Shown here piece by piece: positions 18,262-26,057 of a stretch of 64,000 bases of DNA. A program made the position numbers and the translations under genes. The DNA is taken from the NCBI GenBank assembly GCA_965248715.1, contig CBDFKB010000004.1:68917-132916 (forward strand), read 5' to 3'. This DNA is from CBDFKB01 sp965248715. Its GTDB lineage: Bacteria; Pseudomonadota; Alphaproteobacteria; Rhizobiales; Rhizobiaceae. A model generated the notes under the pieces. The model had not been told where the DNA came from. It saw only the letters and a list, made by a program, of their open reading frames with translations, and searched no databases. Each line of letters begins with the position of its first letter. The stretch's first letter is position 1.

Positions 18262-18330
18262 GGTGGCGATTGCACTATGCAGGTGAGCGCAAGCGAAATG
18301 GCTGCAACCAAACCATTGATGGAGGGATGC

Positions 18331-18759
18331 ATGTTTCGAAAATTCTTTTATGGGACCCTTGGCGCTGTGCTTGCGGTATTTGCAACGCTGACCGAATTTG
18401 CCCATGCCAGCGACCAAGGTGCGCTGCCGGCGCCAGTGGTATTTTGGTTTCAAGCGCTAAGGGTGACGGACCGCGATGTTTTTGCTGCGGTGATCGCCGA
18501 AGATGCGGTGATTGAATTGCGGGATGTCGGTATTTCCCAATCAAAAAGCGAATTTATCGAAGCGCTTGACCAATGGGAGACCGCGGCCAAGGGGGTGGTG
18601 ATCACGCCGACCCTATTGGAGAAACGGCCCCGAACCGTTGTCTTGCAGGTTTGTTACCGGTTTTCCGGCAACGACCAATTGAACCGTGAAATCTTTAGCT
18701 TTCACTACGGCCAAATCACCGGCAGCGTGCAAGAAATGATCGGGGAGGTTTGCCAATAG
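18331..18759 (+). CDS. secreted SnoaL/NTF2-like protein
   Basis: This is a 142-residue protein with a signal peptide (MFRKFFYGTLGAVLAVFATL, cleavage near AHA). The remainder is about 110 residues: VVFWFQALRVTDRDVFAAVIAEDAVIELRD followed by beta-rich sequence, the pattern of SnoaL-like/NTF2-fold domains. The ATG at 18331 is preceded by GGAGGG. It lies 69 bp after pdxY and is possibly co-transcribed with it. The fold assignment is by pattern only and no function can be given. The sequence ends just before a RIME-like element. Confidence 0.6.
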   Translation: MFRKFFYGTLGAVLAVFATLTEFAHASDQGALPAPVVFWFQALRVTDRDVFAAVIAEDAVIELRDVGISQSKSEFIEALDQWETAAKGVVITPTLLEKRPRTVVLQVCYRFSGNDQLNREIFSFHYGQITGSVQEMIGEVCQ

Positions 18760-18791
18760 GTCGAGCTGGCGGTTCCAACCGGGTCAACACC

Positions 18792-18895
18792 TAGCGCTTG
18801 TCACGAAGCATTGGGATAGCTTCGTCGCGCTATCTCTTTGTTTATGCGTGTCATTTTTCCCAAAACCGGTGCCCACTTTTGGGTGACACGCTCTA
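18792..18895 (+). repeat. RIME-like 102-bp palindromic element, copy 4
   Basis: It begins CTAGCGCTTGTCACGAAGC and ends GGGTGACACGCTCTAG, with 102 bp from TA to TA. It is directly followed by modules B1 and B2, sharing the TA at 18894. The rest of the gene-free stretch 18760-19169 shows nothing else. Confidence 0.88.
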
Positions 18896-19060
18896 GTGGA
18901 ATGAATTTGACATTTGGTGCCCATTTGCAGCATCGTCGTTTGTCAAATGGCAAATTTAAAAATTCCGCTAAATTCAATATCTTGCTAGCGGTTCTTTTGT
19001 TGCCAAGATTTGCAAACCTAAGTGTTGCAACGGGACGCAAATGTTGGAATCTAACCACTA
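18894..19060 (+). repeat. repeat modules B1 and B2 (copy 2)
   Basis: Second copy of the two modules seen at 7567-7741, in the same orientation, with TA borders at 18894, 18969 and 19059. Module order relative to the RIME-like unit is reversed compared with the first locus, so the modules move independently. Confidence 0.8.
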
Positions 19061-19169
19061 GTGGCATCTTCTTGGTGTCGAAACATCATCCCAGCCGCCG
19101 ATCCCTCGCGCGCCATGATCACCGCTACGCCACAAATTGTTGACCTTGGCTGAACACCGCGATGACTTG

Positions 19170-20087
19170 CTATTGTTCGGGCGCCAGGCAAGCGACCATG
19201 TCGTCGGCGAGGTTGCGTAGCAATTGCCAATAAAGGCCGGGGCCGGGGGTCAATTTAGTGCCGATCGGATCAAGCCGGCCAATGGGCGTATTGGTATCAC
19301 TGGCAAGGGTATGGGCAAGCGCCGGGGTAAATTGCGGCTCGACGAAAATGCAGGCGACATCGCTTCGACCGATCGCATCACGCAATTTGGCGATATGCCT
19401 GGCACCAGTTCCGGCATCCGCGCCAAGCGAAACCGCGCCGGTCGCGAAAATCCCGAAGCGGTTCTCGAAATGATGGTAGGCGTCATGATAGACGATAAAT
19501 GCCTGGCCGCGTGCGGGGGTGAGTTTGCTGTTTATTTCGGCGATCAGATGGTCGATCCGCGCGGTGGCGTGCGCCGCGTTGGCCCGATAATGAACAGCAT
19601 TAACCGGATCGGCATTTGCTAATCCGGTGGCGATCACGTTGAACGCCACCTTGGCGTTAACCGGATCGAGCCAAAAGTGTGGGTCGCGATCGCCATTCCC
19701 AGCATTGCCGCCATGGTCGTGAGCGGCGAACAATCCACCGGACCGAAAGCGGATTTGGTTGATGTCGGGCTGATCTAGCAGTGTGATCGAAATTGCCTGC
19801 GGCGCCAGACTAGCAATTGCTGGCGTAAGCCAAGGGGTAAGCTGATCCGATACCCAAAACATCAAATCGGCTTTGGCAAGCATCACCGCTTTGGACGGGC
19901 TGATCGCGTGGGCATGTGGAGATGCGCTCGGCGCTACAATCAGATCGGCCGTGCCGACCCCATCCATAATATTCGCAACCAGGGAATGTACCGGCAAGAT
20001 GTCAACGGCCACTTGCACAGGTGCCCCATCGGCAATATTGGCGAAAACCGTCAGCAACAGTGCGGCAACCAAGTTTCGTGCTATCAA
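19170..20087 (-). CDS. znuA: zinc ABC transporter substrate-binding protein
   Basis: ZnuA captures Zn2+ in the periplasm and delivers it to ZnuBC. The 305-residue protein has a signal peptide (cleavage after ADG or nearby), then VDILPVHSLVANIMDG. The metal ligands are in SPHAHAIS, in the His-rich loop HDHGGNAGNGDRDPHFWLDP, and in the C-terminal half in VYHDAYHHFENRFG. It is transcribed away from znuCB with a Zur-box-like palindrome between them. The histidine-rich loop is shorter than in E. coli. Manganese-binding paralogues are less likely given the context. Confidence 0.93.
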   Translation of the reverse strand: MIARNLVAALLLTVFANIADGAPVQVAVDILPVHSLVANIMDGVGTADLIVAPSASPHAHAISPSKAVMLAKADLMFWVSDQLTPWLTPAIASLAPQAISITLLDQPDINQIRFRSGGLFAAHDHGGNAGNGDRDPHFWLDPVNAKVAFNVIATGLANADPVNAVHYRANAAHATARIDHLIAEINSKLTPARGQAFIVYHDAYHHFENRFGIFATGAVSLGADAGTGARHIAKLRDAIGRSDVACIFVEPQFTPALAHTLASDTNTPIGRLDPIGTKLTPGPGLYWQLLRNLADDMVACLAPEQ

Positions 20088-20129
20088 TGGCCCAGTCCGG
20101 GTTTTCTGTAGTCGGGTGGACTGGTTTTA

Positions 20130-20143
20130 TATGTTATAACATA
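20130..20143. promoter_or_regulatory. Zur-box-like palindrome between znuA and znuCB
   Basis: A perfect 14-bp palindrome TATGTTATAACATA lies in the 135-bp divergent intergenic region, 43 bp upstream of the znuA start and 80 bp upstream of znuC. The core ATGTTATAACAT is the usual proteobacterial Zur operator core. One operator could repress both genes when zinc is plentiful. No zur gene is in the window. Confidence 0.8.
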
Positions 20144-20222
20144 ACAAAACAATCGACAGGCTGATGACGGTTCCGCCGGACCGACGCCAGCACAGCAATC
20201 ATTTAGCGGCACTTGGCATAAA

Positions 20223-21005
20223 ATGGCAAATGGCATGAATTTGATAACGGTGGAACATTTGCGGATCGAGTTTGGCGGTCACCTTGTCCTCGACGACATC
20301 GATCTGAGTGTAACACGTGGTGAAATCGTCACCATTGTCGGGCCGAACGGTTCCGGCAAGACTACTTTGCTTCGCGCGATGATCGGCGCGCTGCGCCCGA
20401 CAGCCGGGCGGGTGGTAAAGGCGCCAGGCACCTCCATCGGCTATGTGCCGCAACGCCTGCAAATCGACGGCACCATGCCGCTCACGGTCGAGCGGTTTTT
20501 GGGCCTGGCGGCAAGGCGTACTAAAGGTGACATTACCGCCATGCTTGATCTGACCGGGGTTGCTGATTGCTCTGACCGCCAGATTGGCCGTTTGTCCGGC
20601 GGCCAATTACAGCGGGTATTGTTGGCCCGGGCGTTGGTCGGCAGCCCTGATCTACTGCTGCTCGACGAACCGACCCAGGGGCTCGACCAACCGGCCACGG
20701 CCGCGTTCTACCGTTTGATCACCGAGGTGCGGGCGCAACTGGACTGCACTATATTGATGGTCAGCCACGATTTGCATGTGGTGTTTAGTGCGTCCGACCG
20801 GGTGATCTGCCTTAACGGCCATATCTGCTGCCATGGTACGCCGCAAACCGTCGCCAGCGCACCGGAATATCGGGCATTGTTTGGTCCCGGCACCCAAGGC
20901 ACGCTGGCACTTTACCGCCATGCCCACGATCACGCCCACGATTACGCCCTTGGGCACGACCTTGGGCACGACCACGATCACCATGCCGAGGACGATGGCG
21001 CATGA
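20223..21005 (+). CDS. znuC: zinc ABC transporter ATPase
   Basis: This 260-residue ATPase has Walker A GPNGSGKTT, signature LSGGQLQRVLLARAL, Walker B LLLLDEPTQGLD and the H-loop MVSHDLHVV, all in order. It carries an unusual histidine-rich tail of about 25 residues (HAHDHAHDYALGHDLGHDHD), a plausible zinc-sensing or zinc-handling extension found in some ZnuC proteins. An ATG four codons downstream (MNLITVEHL) is an equally good start. It overlaps znuB by four bases. Divergently transcribed from znuA. Confidence 0.95.
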   Translation: MANGMNLITVEHLRIEFGGHLVLDDIDLSVTRGEIVTIVGPNGSGKTTLLRAMIGALRPTAGRVVKAPGTSIGYVPQRLQIDGTMPLTVERFLGLAARRTKGDITAMLDLTGVADCSDRQIGRLSGGQLQRVLLARALVGSPDLLLLDEPTQGLDQPATAAFYRLITEVRAQLDCTILMVSHDLHVVFSASDRVICLNGHICCHGTPQTVASAPEYRALFGPGTQGTLALYRHAHDHAHDYALGHDLGHDHDHHAEDDGA

Positions 21006-21799
21006 TATTGGACGATTTCTTGTTCCGCGCCGCGCTAGCCGCAGTCGGAGTGGCACTTGCAGCCGCGCCAATTGGCTGTTTCCTGGTGTGGCGGCGTATG
21101 GCCTATTTCAGCGATGCTACCGCTCATGCGGCGGTGCTCGGCGTCGCTTTGGCACTGGCGTTTTCGATATCGATTTTCGCCGGCGTGTTGGCGACATCAG
21201 TCCTGATGGCGCTTGCGGTTGCCGCCATAAATCGCCACGGCCAGGGCATCGACACGGTGCTTGGCGTATTTAGCCACGCGGCATTGGCGTTTGGCTTGGT
21301 GGCAGTATCGTTTGTGGCTGGGGTGCGGATCGATCTGATGAATTATTTGTTCGGTGATATTTTGGCGGTCAACCGCACGGATTTGGTGGTAATTTGGGCA
21401 GGCGGCCTGTTGGTGCTTGCGCTAATTGCGTGGCGCTGGCGGGCCTTACTGGCTTCAACCTTAAGCAATGATCTGGCCCACGCTGAAGGGATAAATCCGG
21501 CCCGCGAGCAAATGGTCTTGATGGTGACCTTGGCCTTGGTGGTCGCGGTCGGTATCAAGGTGGTTGGCGCGTTGCTGATCGCGGCGATGATGATAATCCC
21601 GGCAGCAGCCGCACGACCCTTTGCCCGCACCCCGGAGGCGATGGTTGTGCTGGCAGCACTTGGCGGGATGACAGCGGCCCTGGTTGGGTTGTGGTGCTCT
21701 TTTTTGTGGGACACACAGACCGGGCCGACGATTGTCAGTACCGCAGCAGTATTGTTTGCGATCTCCCACCTGCTGGCAATCGTGCGCGGCGGTAATTAG
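21002..21799 (+). CDS. znuB: zinc ABC transporter permease
   Basis: This 265-residue permease of the ABC-3 (ZnuB/MntB) family has seven to eight membrane segments. CFLVWRRMAYFSDATAHAAV near residue 28 contains the family-typical YFSDAxAHAA stretch. ATGA overlap with znuC indicates translational coupling. Together with ZnuA and ZnuC it completes a high-affinity zinc importer under the presumed Zur operator. Confidence 0.95.
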   Translation: MILDDFLFRAALAAVGVALAAAPIGCFLVWRRMAYFSDATAHAAVLGVALALAFSISIFAGVLATSVLMALAVAAINRHGQGIDTVLGVFSHAALAFGLVAVSFVAGVRIDLMNYLFGDILAVNRTDLVVIWAGGLLVLALIAWRWRALLASTLSNDLAHAEGINPAREQMVLMVTLALVVAVGIKVVGALLIAAMMIIPAAAARPFARTPEAMVVLAALGGMTAALVGLWCSFLWDTQTGPTIVSTAAVLFAISHLLAIVRGGN

Positions 21800-22019
21800 A
21801 GCGCGTATGATTGTGGTCGAAAATTACGCCTTTCCTACCTGCGGACATTCCGCACCACCGGAGCATTCGACTTGCTGCAATCAGATAGGCCTATATCTGG
21901 TTCCTTTGGTGTTTGTTTTGCCGGATATTTCGTTTTTGCCATTGCCAAATTCGCAACGATGCCATAATGGCGAAAATTGTGGCATGATCCCGATCAACCA
22001 GGCTTTGTAACGGTACACC

Positions 22020-22817
22020 ATGATAGACATAGGCGAAATTATCGATTTTGATGCCTTCCCGCTCGACCAGCCTAACAGCGCCCAATATGGCGAACTGGTT
22101 GCCGAATGCCGGCACCAGCTTGCAAATGATGGCATGTTTAATCTGGAAGGATTACTAAGGCCGGGGCTTGCTGCCGAGGCGGTAGCCGAGATACGCCCGA
22201 CCATGGACACCGCCTCGTTTACCCACAAGCGTGCGCACAACATCTATTTTGCCAACGAAATTGCCGGCTTGGCGCCAGATCACCCAGCACTGGCGCTGCA
22301 AGAAACCATCAACCACACGGTGTGTGGCGATCAAATTCCCGGCGCCATTGTCATGCAAGTCTATGAATATCCGCTGCTCGCCACATTCCTAGCCAAGGTG
22401 ATGGAAAAGGACCAATTGCACACGATGGCCGACCCATTGGCCCGTGTGAACGTGATGGCTTATGGCGATGGCGAGGCACTCAACTGGCATTTTGACCGCT
22501 CGGAATTTACAACCACACTATTGTTACAGGCGGCCGATGGCGGCGGCGCGTTCCAGTACCGCACCGGCCTGCGCAGCGATGACGACCCGAGCTATGACGG
22601 GGTGGCGGCATTGCTTCGCGGCGAAGATGCTGATGTGCGCACTTTGTCGCTGACGCCTGGCACGCTCAATGTGTTTCGCGGTATCAACACTGCCCATCGG
22701 GTAACCCCGGTCGAAGGCGGCAAACAGCGCATGATCGCTGTGTTCTCCTATTATGAAAACCCCGGTGTTTGGTTTAGCGACGAGGAACGGATTGGCTTTT
22801 TTGGCCGTGCGGCGTAG
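22020..22817 (+). CDS. 2OG-Fe(II) oxygenase, HalD/ArpA-like
   Basis: This 265-residue cytoplasmic protein has the iron triad H157 and D159 in NWHFDRSEFTTTLLLQ and H226 in AHRVTPV, with R237 (GGKQRMIAVFSYY) as the 2-oxoglutarate anchor. The sequence resembles the ArpA / HalD-BesD branch. BesD-type halogenases have Gly in place of the triad Asp; the Asp here predicts hydroxylation rather than chlorination. The substrate is likely a free amino acid or small metabolite by family. It stands alone after a 220-bp intergenic region, between the zinc operon and a repeat. Confidence 0.8.
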   Translation: MIDIGEIIDFDAFPLDQPNSAQYGELVAECRHQLANDGMFNLEGLLRPGLAAEAVAEIRPTMDTASFTHKRAHNIYFANEIAGLAPDHPALALQETINHTVCGDQIPGAIVMQVYEYPLLATFLAKVMEKDQLHTMADPLARVNVMAYGDGEALNWHFDRSEFTTTLLLQAADGGGAFQYRTGLRSDDDPSYDGVAALLRGEDADVRTLSLTPGTLNVFRGINTAHRVTPVEGGKQRMIAVFSYYENPGVWFSDEERIGFFGRAA

Positions 22818-22839
22818 ATATACCAAGCATCCACAAAAT

Positions 22840-22980
22840 TAGAGCCCTTTTGACGAATTCTCGGTCAATTGTGTTTTATGATTGGCGTGGCAGCCTGCCG
22901 CTAAAATCTCCGCAACGCGATGCTTGTGCATCGCTCAAGTGCGGTTTGGTGGCTCGGATGTTTCCGACCCGCACCGTTAG
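22840..22980. repeat. repeat family E, partial copy
   Basis: It starts TTAGAGCCCTTTTGACGAATT and continues CAATTGTGTTTTATGATTGG, matching the right-hand end (reverse complement) of the complete element at 30575-30849 over roughly 70 bp. Similarity then fades. The 22818-23000 gap contains nothing else. Confidence 0.65.
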
Positions 22981-23000
22981 GATAATCCCTTATCGTAATC

Positions 23001-23153
23001 CTATAAGTGTTGGGCGATATTCTGCAAGGTGACGGTTGAGCTGCTGCCTATCGCGGTGGCTCCGGCAACTATCGCAATGGAGATCACGCTACCAATCACT
23101 ACATACTCGACAGCAGTCGTACCTCGTACACATTTTAGGAACTTTAGCAGCAT
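23001..23153 (-). CDS. flp: Flp/Fap family pilin (50 residues)
   Basis: This gene encodes MLLKFLKCVRGTTAVEYVVI, then GSVISIAIVAGATAIGSSS and a short tail ending in NIAQHL. This is the Flp pilin signature: a short basic leader, G-x-T-A-x-E-Y after which prepilin peptidase cleaves before the hydrophobic helix, then the helix. The fifth residue after the processing Gly is Glu, as expected. The ATG at 23153 has AGGA upstream; an overlapping ATG at 23158 is followed at once by a stop. No tad/cpa assembly genes are in the window, so it is an orphan copy here. Confidence 0.8.
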   Translation of the reverse strand: MLLKFLKCVRGTTAVEYVVIGSVISIAIVAGATAIGSSSTVTLQNIAQHL

Positions 23154-23274
23154 CACATTTTCCTAACCCACGCCATATAGGGATGGCTTAACTGCCATCA
23201 TAGGAAGATCGCTGTAAGCTAACATTAAATTTTTCGGTTAATCATCGATAAATATATGAAACGTATAAATTTAG

Positions 23275-23613
23275 TTAACAATTTTCGTTACTTACGCGGC
23301 CATCAGCCGCCGCGCAACGCTTTATCGCCTCGTCGTCAAGGACGCTGTGGGAGATGATATAGGTCGAATTTTTGCGAATGCTGCCGGTTATCGTGGGGTC
23401 GATACCGGGGGCACCGGACGCCGCTAACCTGGTAGATACATGGCTGGCATAGGGCGCCAGAACCAATGCCATAGCCACCGCCAGCGCCGCAAATGCCAAC
23501 GCCGTCGACATTGATGTCAGCGCGCTCGTATCGACGAAGAATAATCGTGCCCTTTGGCGCAGATTTTGCACAATGATCAAATTGTTTCCCGTTGGATCAC
23601 AAACCAAATGCAA
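23275..23613 (-). CDS. hypothetical membrane-anchored protein upstream of flp
   Basis: This 112-residue frame has one clear hydrophobic segment (STALAFAALAVAMALVLAPYA, residues 36-56) followed by an extracytoplasmic tail of about 55 residues ending in ENC. It is co-oriented with flp and ends 122 bp before it, across an AT-rich segment that could hold the flp promoter. No ribosome-binding site decides the start: a TTG at 23613, a GTG 14 codons in, and the ATG directly before the membrane segment are all possible. No family recognised. Confidence 0.45.
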   Translation of the reverse strand: MHLVCDPTGNNLIIVQNLRQRARLFFVDTSALTSMSTALAFAALAVAMALVLAPYASHVSTRLAASGAPGIDPTITGSIRKNSTYIISHSVLDDEAIKRCAAADGRVSNENC

Positions 23614-23645
23614 TATTTGCTCATTTGATTAAATTTCTAACAATA

Positions 23646-24056
23646 TCATAAAAGATCGATTAACGCCGCGATCAGCGGAACGTCGGCGGCGGGCATCTGG
23701 TAGTCGCGCAAATTTTGTGCACGAACCCATTTCAGTTCCTGACCTTCTTGTCCGTGCGGTACGCCCTCAAACCGTCGGCAGGCATAAAGCGGCATCAATA
23801 GGTGGAAATCGGTGTAGGCATGGCTGGCGAAACTGACCGGTGCCAAACAGGACTGCCAGGTGGTGATTGCCAGTTCCTCGGCCAATTCACGAACTAGAGC
23901 AGCTTCAGGGGTTTCGCCCACTTCCAGTTTTCCACCTGGAAACTCCCACAATCCGGCCATTTCCCGACCTGCTGGCCGTTTGGTGATCAATACCCGATTA
24001 TCAGCGTCGATCAGCGCGCAGGCGACGACTATCAATAGTTTTCCTACCAGCGCCAT
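23646..24056 (-). CDS. mutT: 8-oxo-dGTP diphosphatase (Nudix hydrolase)
   Basis: MutT hydrolyses 8-oxo-dGTP and prevents mutagenic incorporation. The 136-residue protein has the Nudix box at residues 41-63: GGKLEVGETPEAALVREL followed by AEEL, with the required G-x5-E-x7-R-E-x2-E-E spacing. KRPAGREMAGLWEFPGG in front of it is typical of MutT. Length is normal for a stand-alone MutT. In alphaproteobacteria it often follows argJ, but argJ is not present here. A RIME-like element lies directly upstream. Confidence 0.9.
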   Translation of the reverse strand: MALVGKLLIVVACALIDADNRVLITKRPAGREMAGLWEFPGGKLEVGETPEAALVRELAEELAITTWQSCLAPVSFASHAYTDFHLLMPLYACRRFEGVPHGQEGQELKWVRAQNLRDYQMPAADVPLIAALIDLL

Positions 24057-24068
24057 TTATTGATCTTC

Positions 24069-24172
24069 TAGCGCGTATCACGAAGCGTTGGAATAACTTC
24101 GTCGCGCTATCTCTTAGTTTATGGGTGTCATGTTTCCCAAAACCGGTACCCACTTTTGGGTGATACGCCCTA
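24069..24172 (+). repeat. RIME-like 102-bp palindromic element, copy 5
   Basis: CTAG at 24068 and 24170, with 102 bp from TA to TA. Sequence CGCGTATCACGAAGCGTTGG at the left, CCGGTACCCACTTTTGGG and TGATACGCC at the right. The terminal GTATCAC/GTGATAC pair differs from GTGTCAC/GTGACAC of other copies by matched changes. Located between mutT and the EAL-protein gene. Confidence 0.88.
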
Positions 24173-24196
24173 GGGAAATTTCCTGTTCATGGGTGT

Positions 24197-25939
24197 TCAG
24201 GCGTGAACCGTTGTTGCCGCCGCGCCGCTTTCGTGGTCGGCAACGCCATCAGGATCGCTATCGCGCCACGGTGAGGCGAGAAGCGGCGCGCCAAATGAAT
24301 AGCCCTGAAGGTAATCCACGCCCCAATCCTTGAGTAAGATCGCCGTGTCGTCATTGTCGACCCACTCAATCACGGTTTCGACCTGGAAGGCTTGGGTCAA
24401 TTGCAACAGCGAGCGTACGAAAATCTGGTTTTCTCGGCTGGTGCTGAGTTCGTTAACAAAACAGCCGTCGATCTTGATGATGTCAATTGGTAGATGCTTG
24501 AGATTGGAAAATGAAGTATAGCCGGCACCAAAATCGTCGATGGCAATTTTTGCGCCCATCTGTCTGATCTCATTGATGAAACGCAGAGTTTCGTCGAGGC
24601 TGTGTGCCGCCTGGGATTCAGTAATTTCAACGATCAGCCGTTCTGCCATGCCATGGCCGGCGGCAATGCCCTGTTTTAGTTTTGCCAGCCAGCTTTTGTC
24701 GGCTACCGTATCATTGGACACATTAACTGACAAACGGGCATCGCGGTAGCGGTTGAGCGTTTCAAGCGCCAGATCCAATGCCTGGTGATCAACCATCCGG
24801 ATCATCCCTAGGTCCTCGGCAACCCCAATAAAGCCAGCCGCCTCGGTAACCGTACCGTCGACCTGATTCATCCGCAGCAACGCTTCGTGAAACGCCACCT
24901 TGTGCGATTTCGCCGACACAATCGGCTGAAACGCCAGCGCCATGCGTTTGTTTTCGATGGCGTCGACAATTTGAAAGGCGAGCTCCGAATTCTTGCGCGC
25001 CCGTTCGCGGAACCCGGGCGTTGGATAATAGGTGTTCACGGTTGGGTCGTTTTCGCGTCGCGAACGTTCCAGCGCGATCATCGCCATGAACGCGGCTTCG
25101 CTAGCGCTGGTGGCATGTTTGGGCATCATCGCGGCGCCGATTGCGGTTGACATCGCCGCCGGGCCAGCCGAGGTTTTGATGACATTGTCCGAGATAGCCC
25201 GGGTAAACCGTTCGCCGGCGACGTGCAGATCGCGGGCATTGCAATTTTCGAGTACGATGCCGAATTTAGAGCCGGAAAACCTGGCAACAAAATCACCGGA
25301 CCGCAAACAACGGGTAATGCGCTCACCAACCGCGCGCAGCACCTCGTCGCCGGCTTCCGAACCGAACGTCAAATTGACCAGATCGAGCCGTTCCACCGAC
25401 AGCAGTACAAAGGCGCAAACAGTCTCTTCGGTTCGGACCCGTTCGGCGATCTTTTCCAGCACTTCGTTGAGGATAACCCGGCTTGGAAGGCGGGTAAGCG
25501 GATCATATTTGGTCAGCCGCACCAATTCCTGCTGCAAATTGTGCCGCTCGTTGACCACACGGATGGTACCGAGCGCGCGGGCCGGCTTGCCATCCTTATC
25601 GCCGAACCATCGCCCGGTGTCTTCGATCCACAACACGTCAAATGTCGCGCCGGGCGCGGTGGCAATGCTGTATTCGACTTGAAAGGGAACCCCTTCGCCA
25701 TTGTCAGAGCTGGCACCGGAATTAACCGCACTGGACCGGTTGGCCGGACTATCCTCGCTGACGATTGTCATGAAAGCGCGGCCGGTCGCCAGTTTCTCAG
25801 GATCGCTGATGCCGAGGATTTCCGGAGCGTTGTCGCTCCAATACAAGCGATCGGTTTTCAGATCCCACTCATAAACCGCTTCGCCGACATGGCGTAGAAT
25901 ATCACTCGACGATGTTTGAACTGGTCTAAGGCCGTTCAT
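24197..25939 (-). CDS. PAS-GGDEF-EAL signalling protein, likely c-di-GMP phosphodiesterase
   Basis: This 580-residue soluble protein has an N-terminal PAS domain (GEAVYEWDLKTDRLYWSDNAPEI), a GGDEF domain and a C-terminal EAL domain. The GGDEF active site reads RFSGSKFGIVL, so Gly-Gly-Asp-Glu-Phe has become S-G-S-K-F and cyclase activity is not expected. The EAL domain keeps EALLR, the IVEITES and DDFGAGYTSFSNLKHLP motifs and the distal residues, so hydrolysis of c-di-GMP is plausible. The GGDEF domain may bind GTP as an allosteric input. ATG at 25939 follows GGAGAA. No membrane segment. Confidence 0.88.
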   Translation of the reverse strand: MNGLRPVQTSSSDILRHVGEAVYEWDLKTDRLYWSDNAPEILGISDPEKLATGRAFMTIVSEDSPANRSSAVNSGASSDNGEGVPFQVEYSIATAPGATFDVLWIEDTGRWFGDKDGKPARALGTIRVVNERHNLQQELVRLTKYDPLTRLPSRVILNEVLEKIAERVRTEETVCAFVLLSVERLDLVNLTFGSEAGDEVLRAVGERITRCLRSGDFVARFSGSKFGIVLENCNARDLHVAGERFTRAISDNVIKTSAGPAAMSTAIGAAMMPKHATSASEAAFMAMIALERSRRENDPTVNTYYPTPGFRERARKNSELAFQIVDAIENKRMALAFQPIVSAKSHKVAFHEALLRMNQVDGTVTEAAGFIGVAEDLGMIRMVDHQALDLALETLNRYRDARLSVNVSNDTVADKSWLAKLKQGIAAGHGMAERLIVEITESQAAHSLDETLRFINEIRQMGAKIAIDDFGAGYTSFSNLKHLPIDIIKIDGCFVNELSTSRENQIFVRSLLQLTQAFQVETVIEWVDNDDTAILLKDWGVDYLQGYSFGAPLLASPWRDSDPDGVADHESGAAATTVHA

Positions 25940-26057
25940 CAAATTCTCCGCGCTACACACGCTCCGCAACCCGGCGTCAATTTGGCATGGAAAACTTAAT
26001 CAACTGCCAATCTGTGGGGCAGAAGAGGGTTCATATCCTTGACCGCCAGCTATTGGG

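Noticed and set aside
20130..20145. Second dif-like site (TTATAACATAAC)
   Set aside because: It is a continuous palindrome without a 6-bp centre and lies between znuA and znuCB, so a Zur operator explains it better.
22020..22817. BesD-type halogenase
   Set aside because: The iron-binding motif is H-x-D, not H-x-G, so no free site for chloride is expected.
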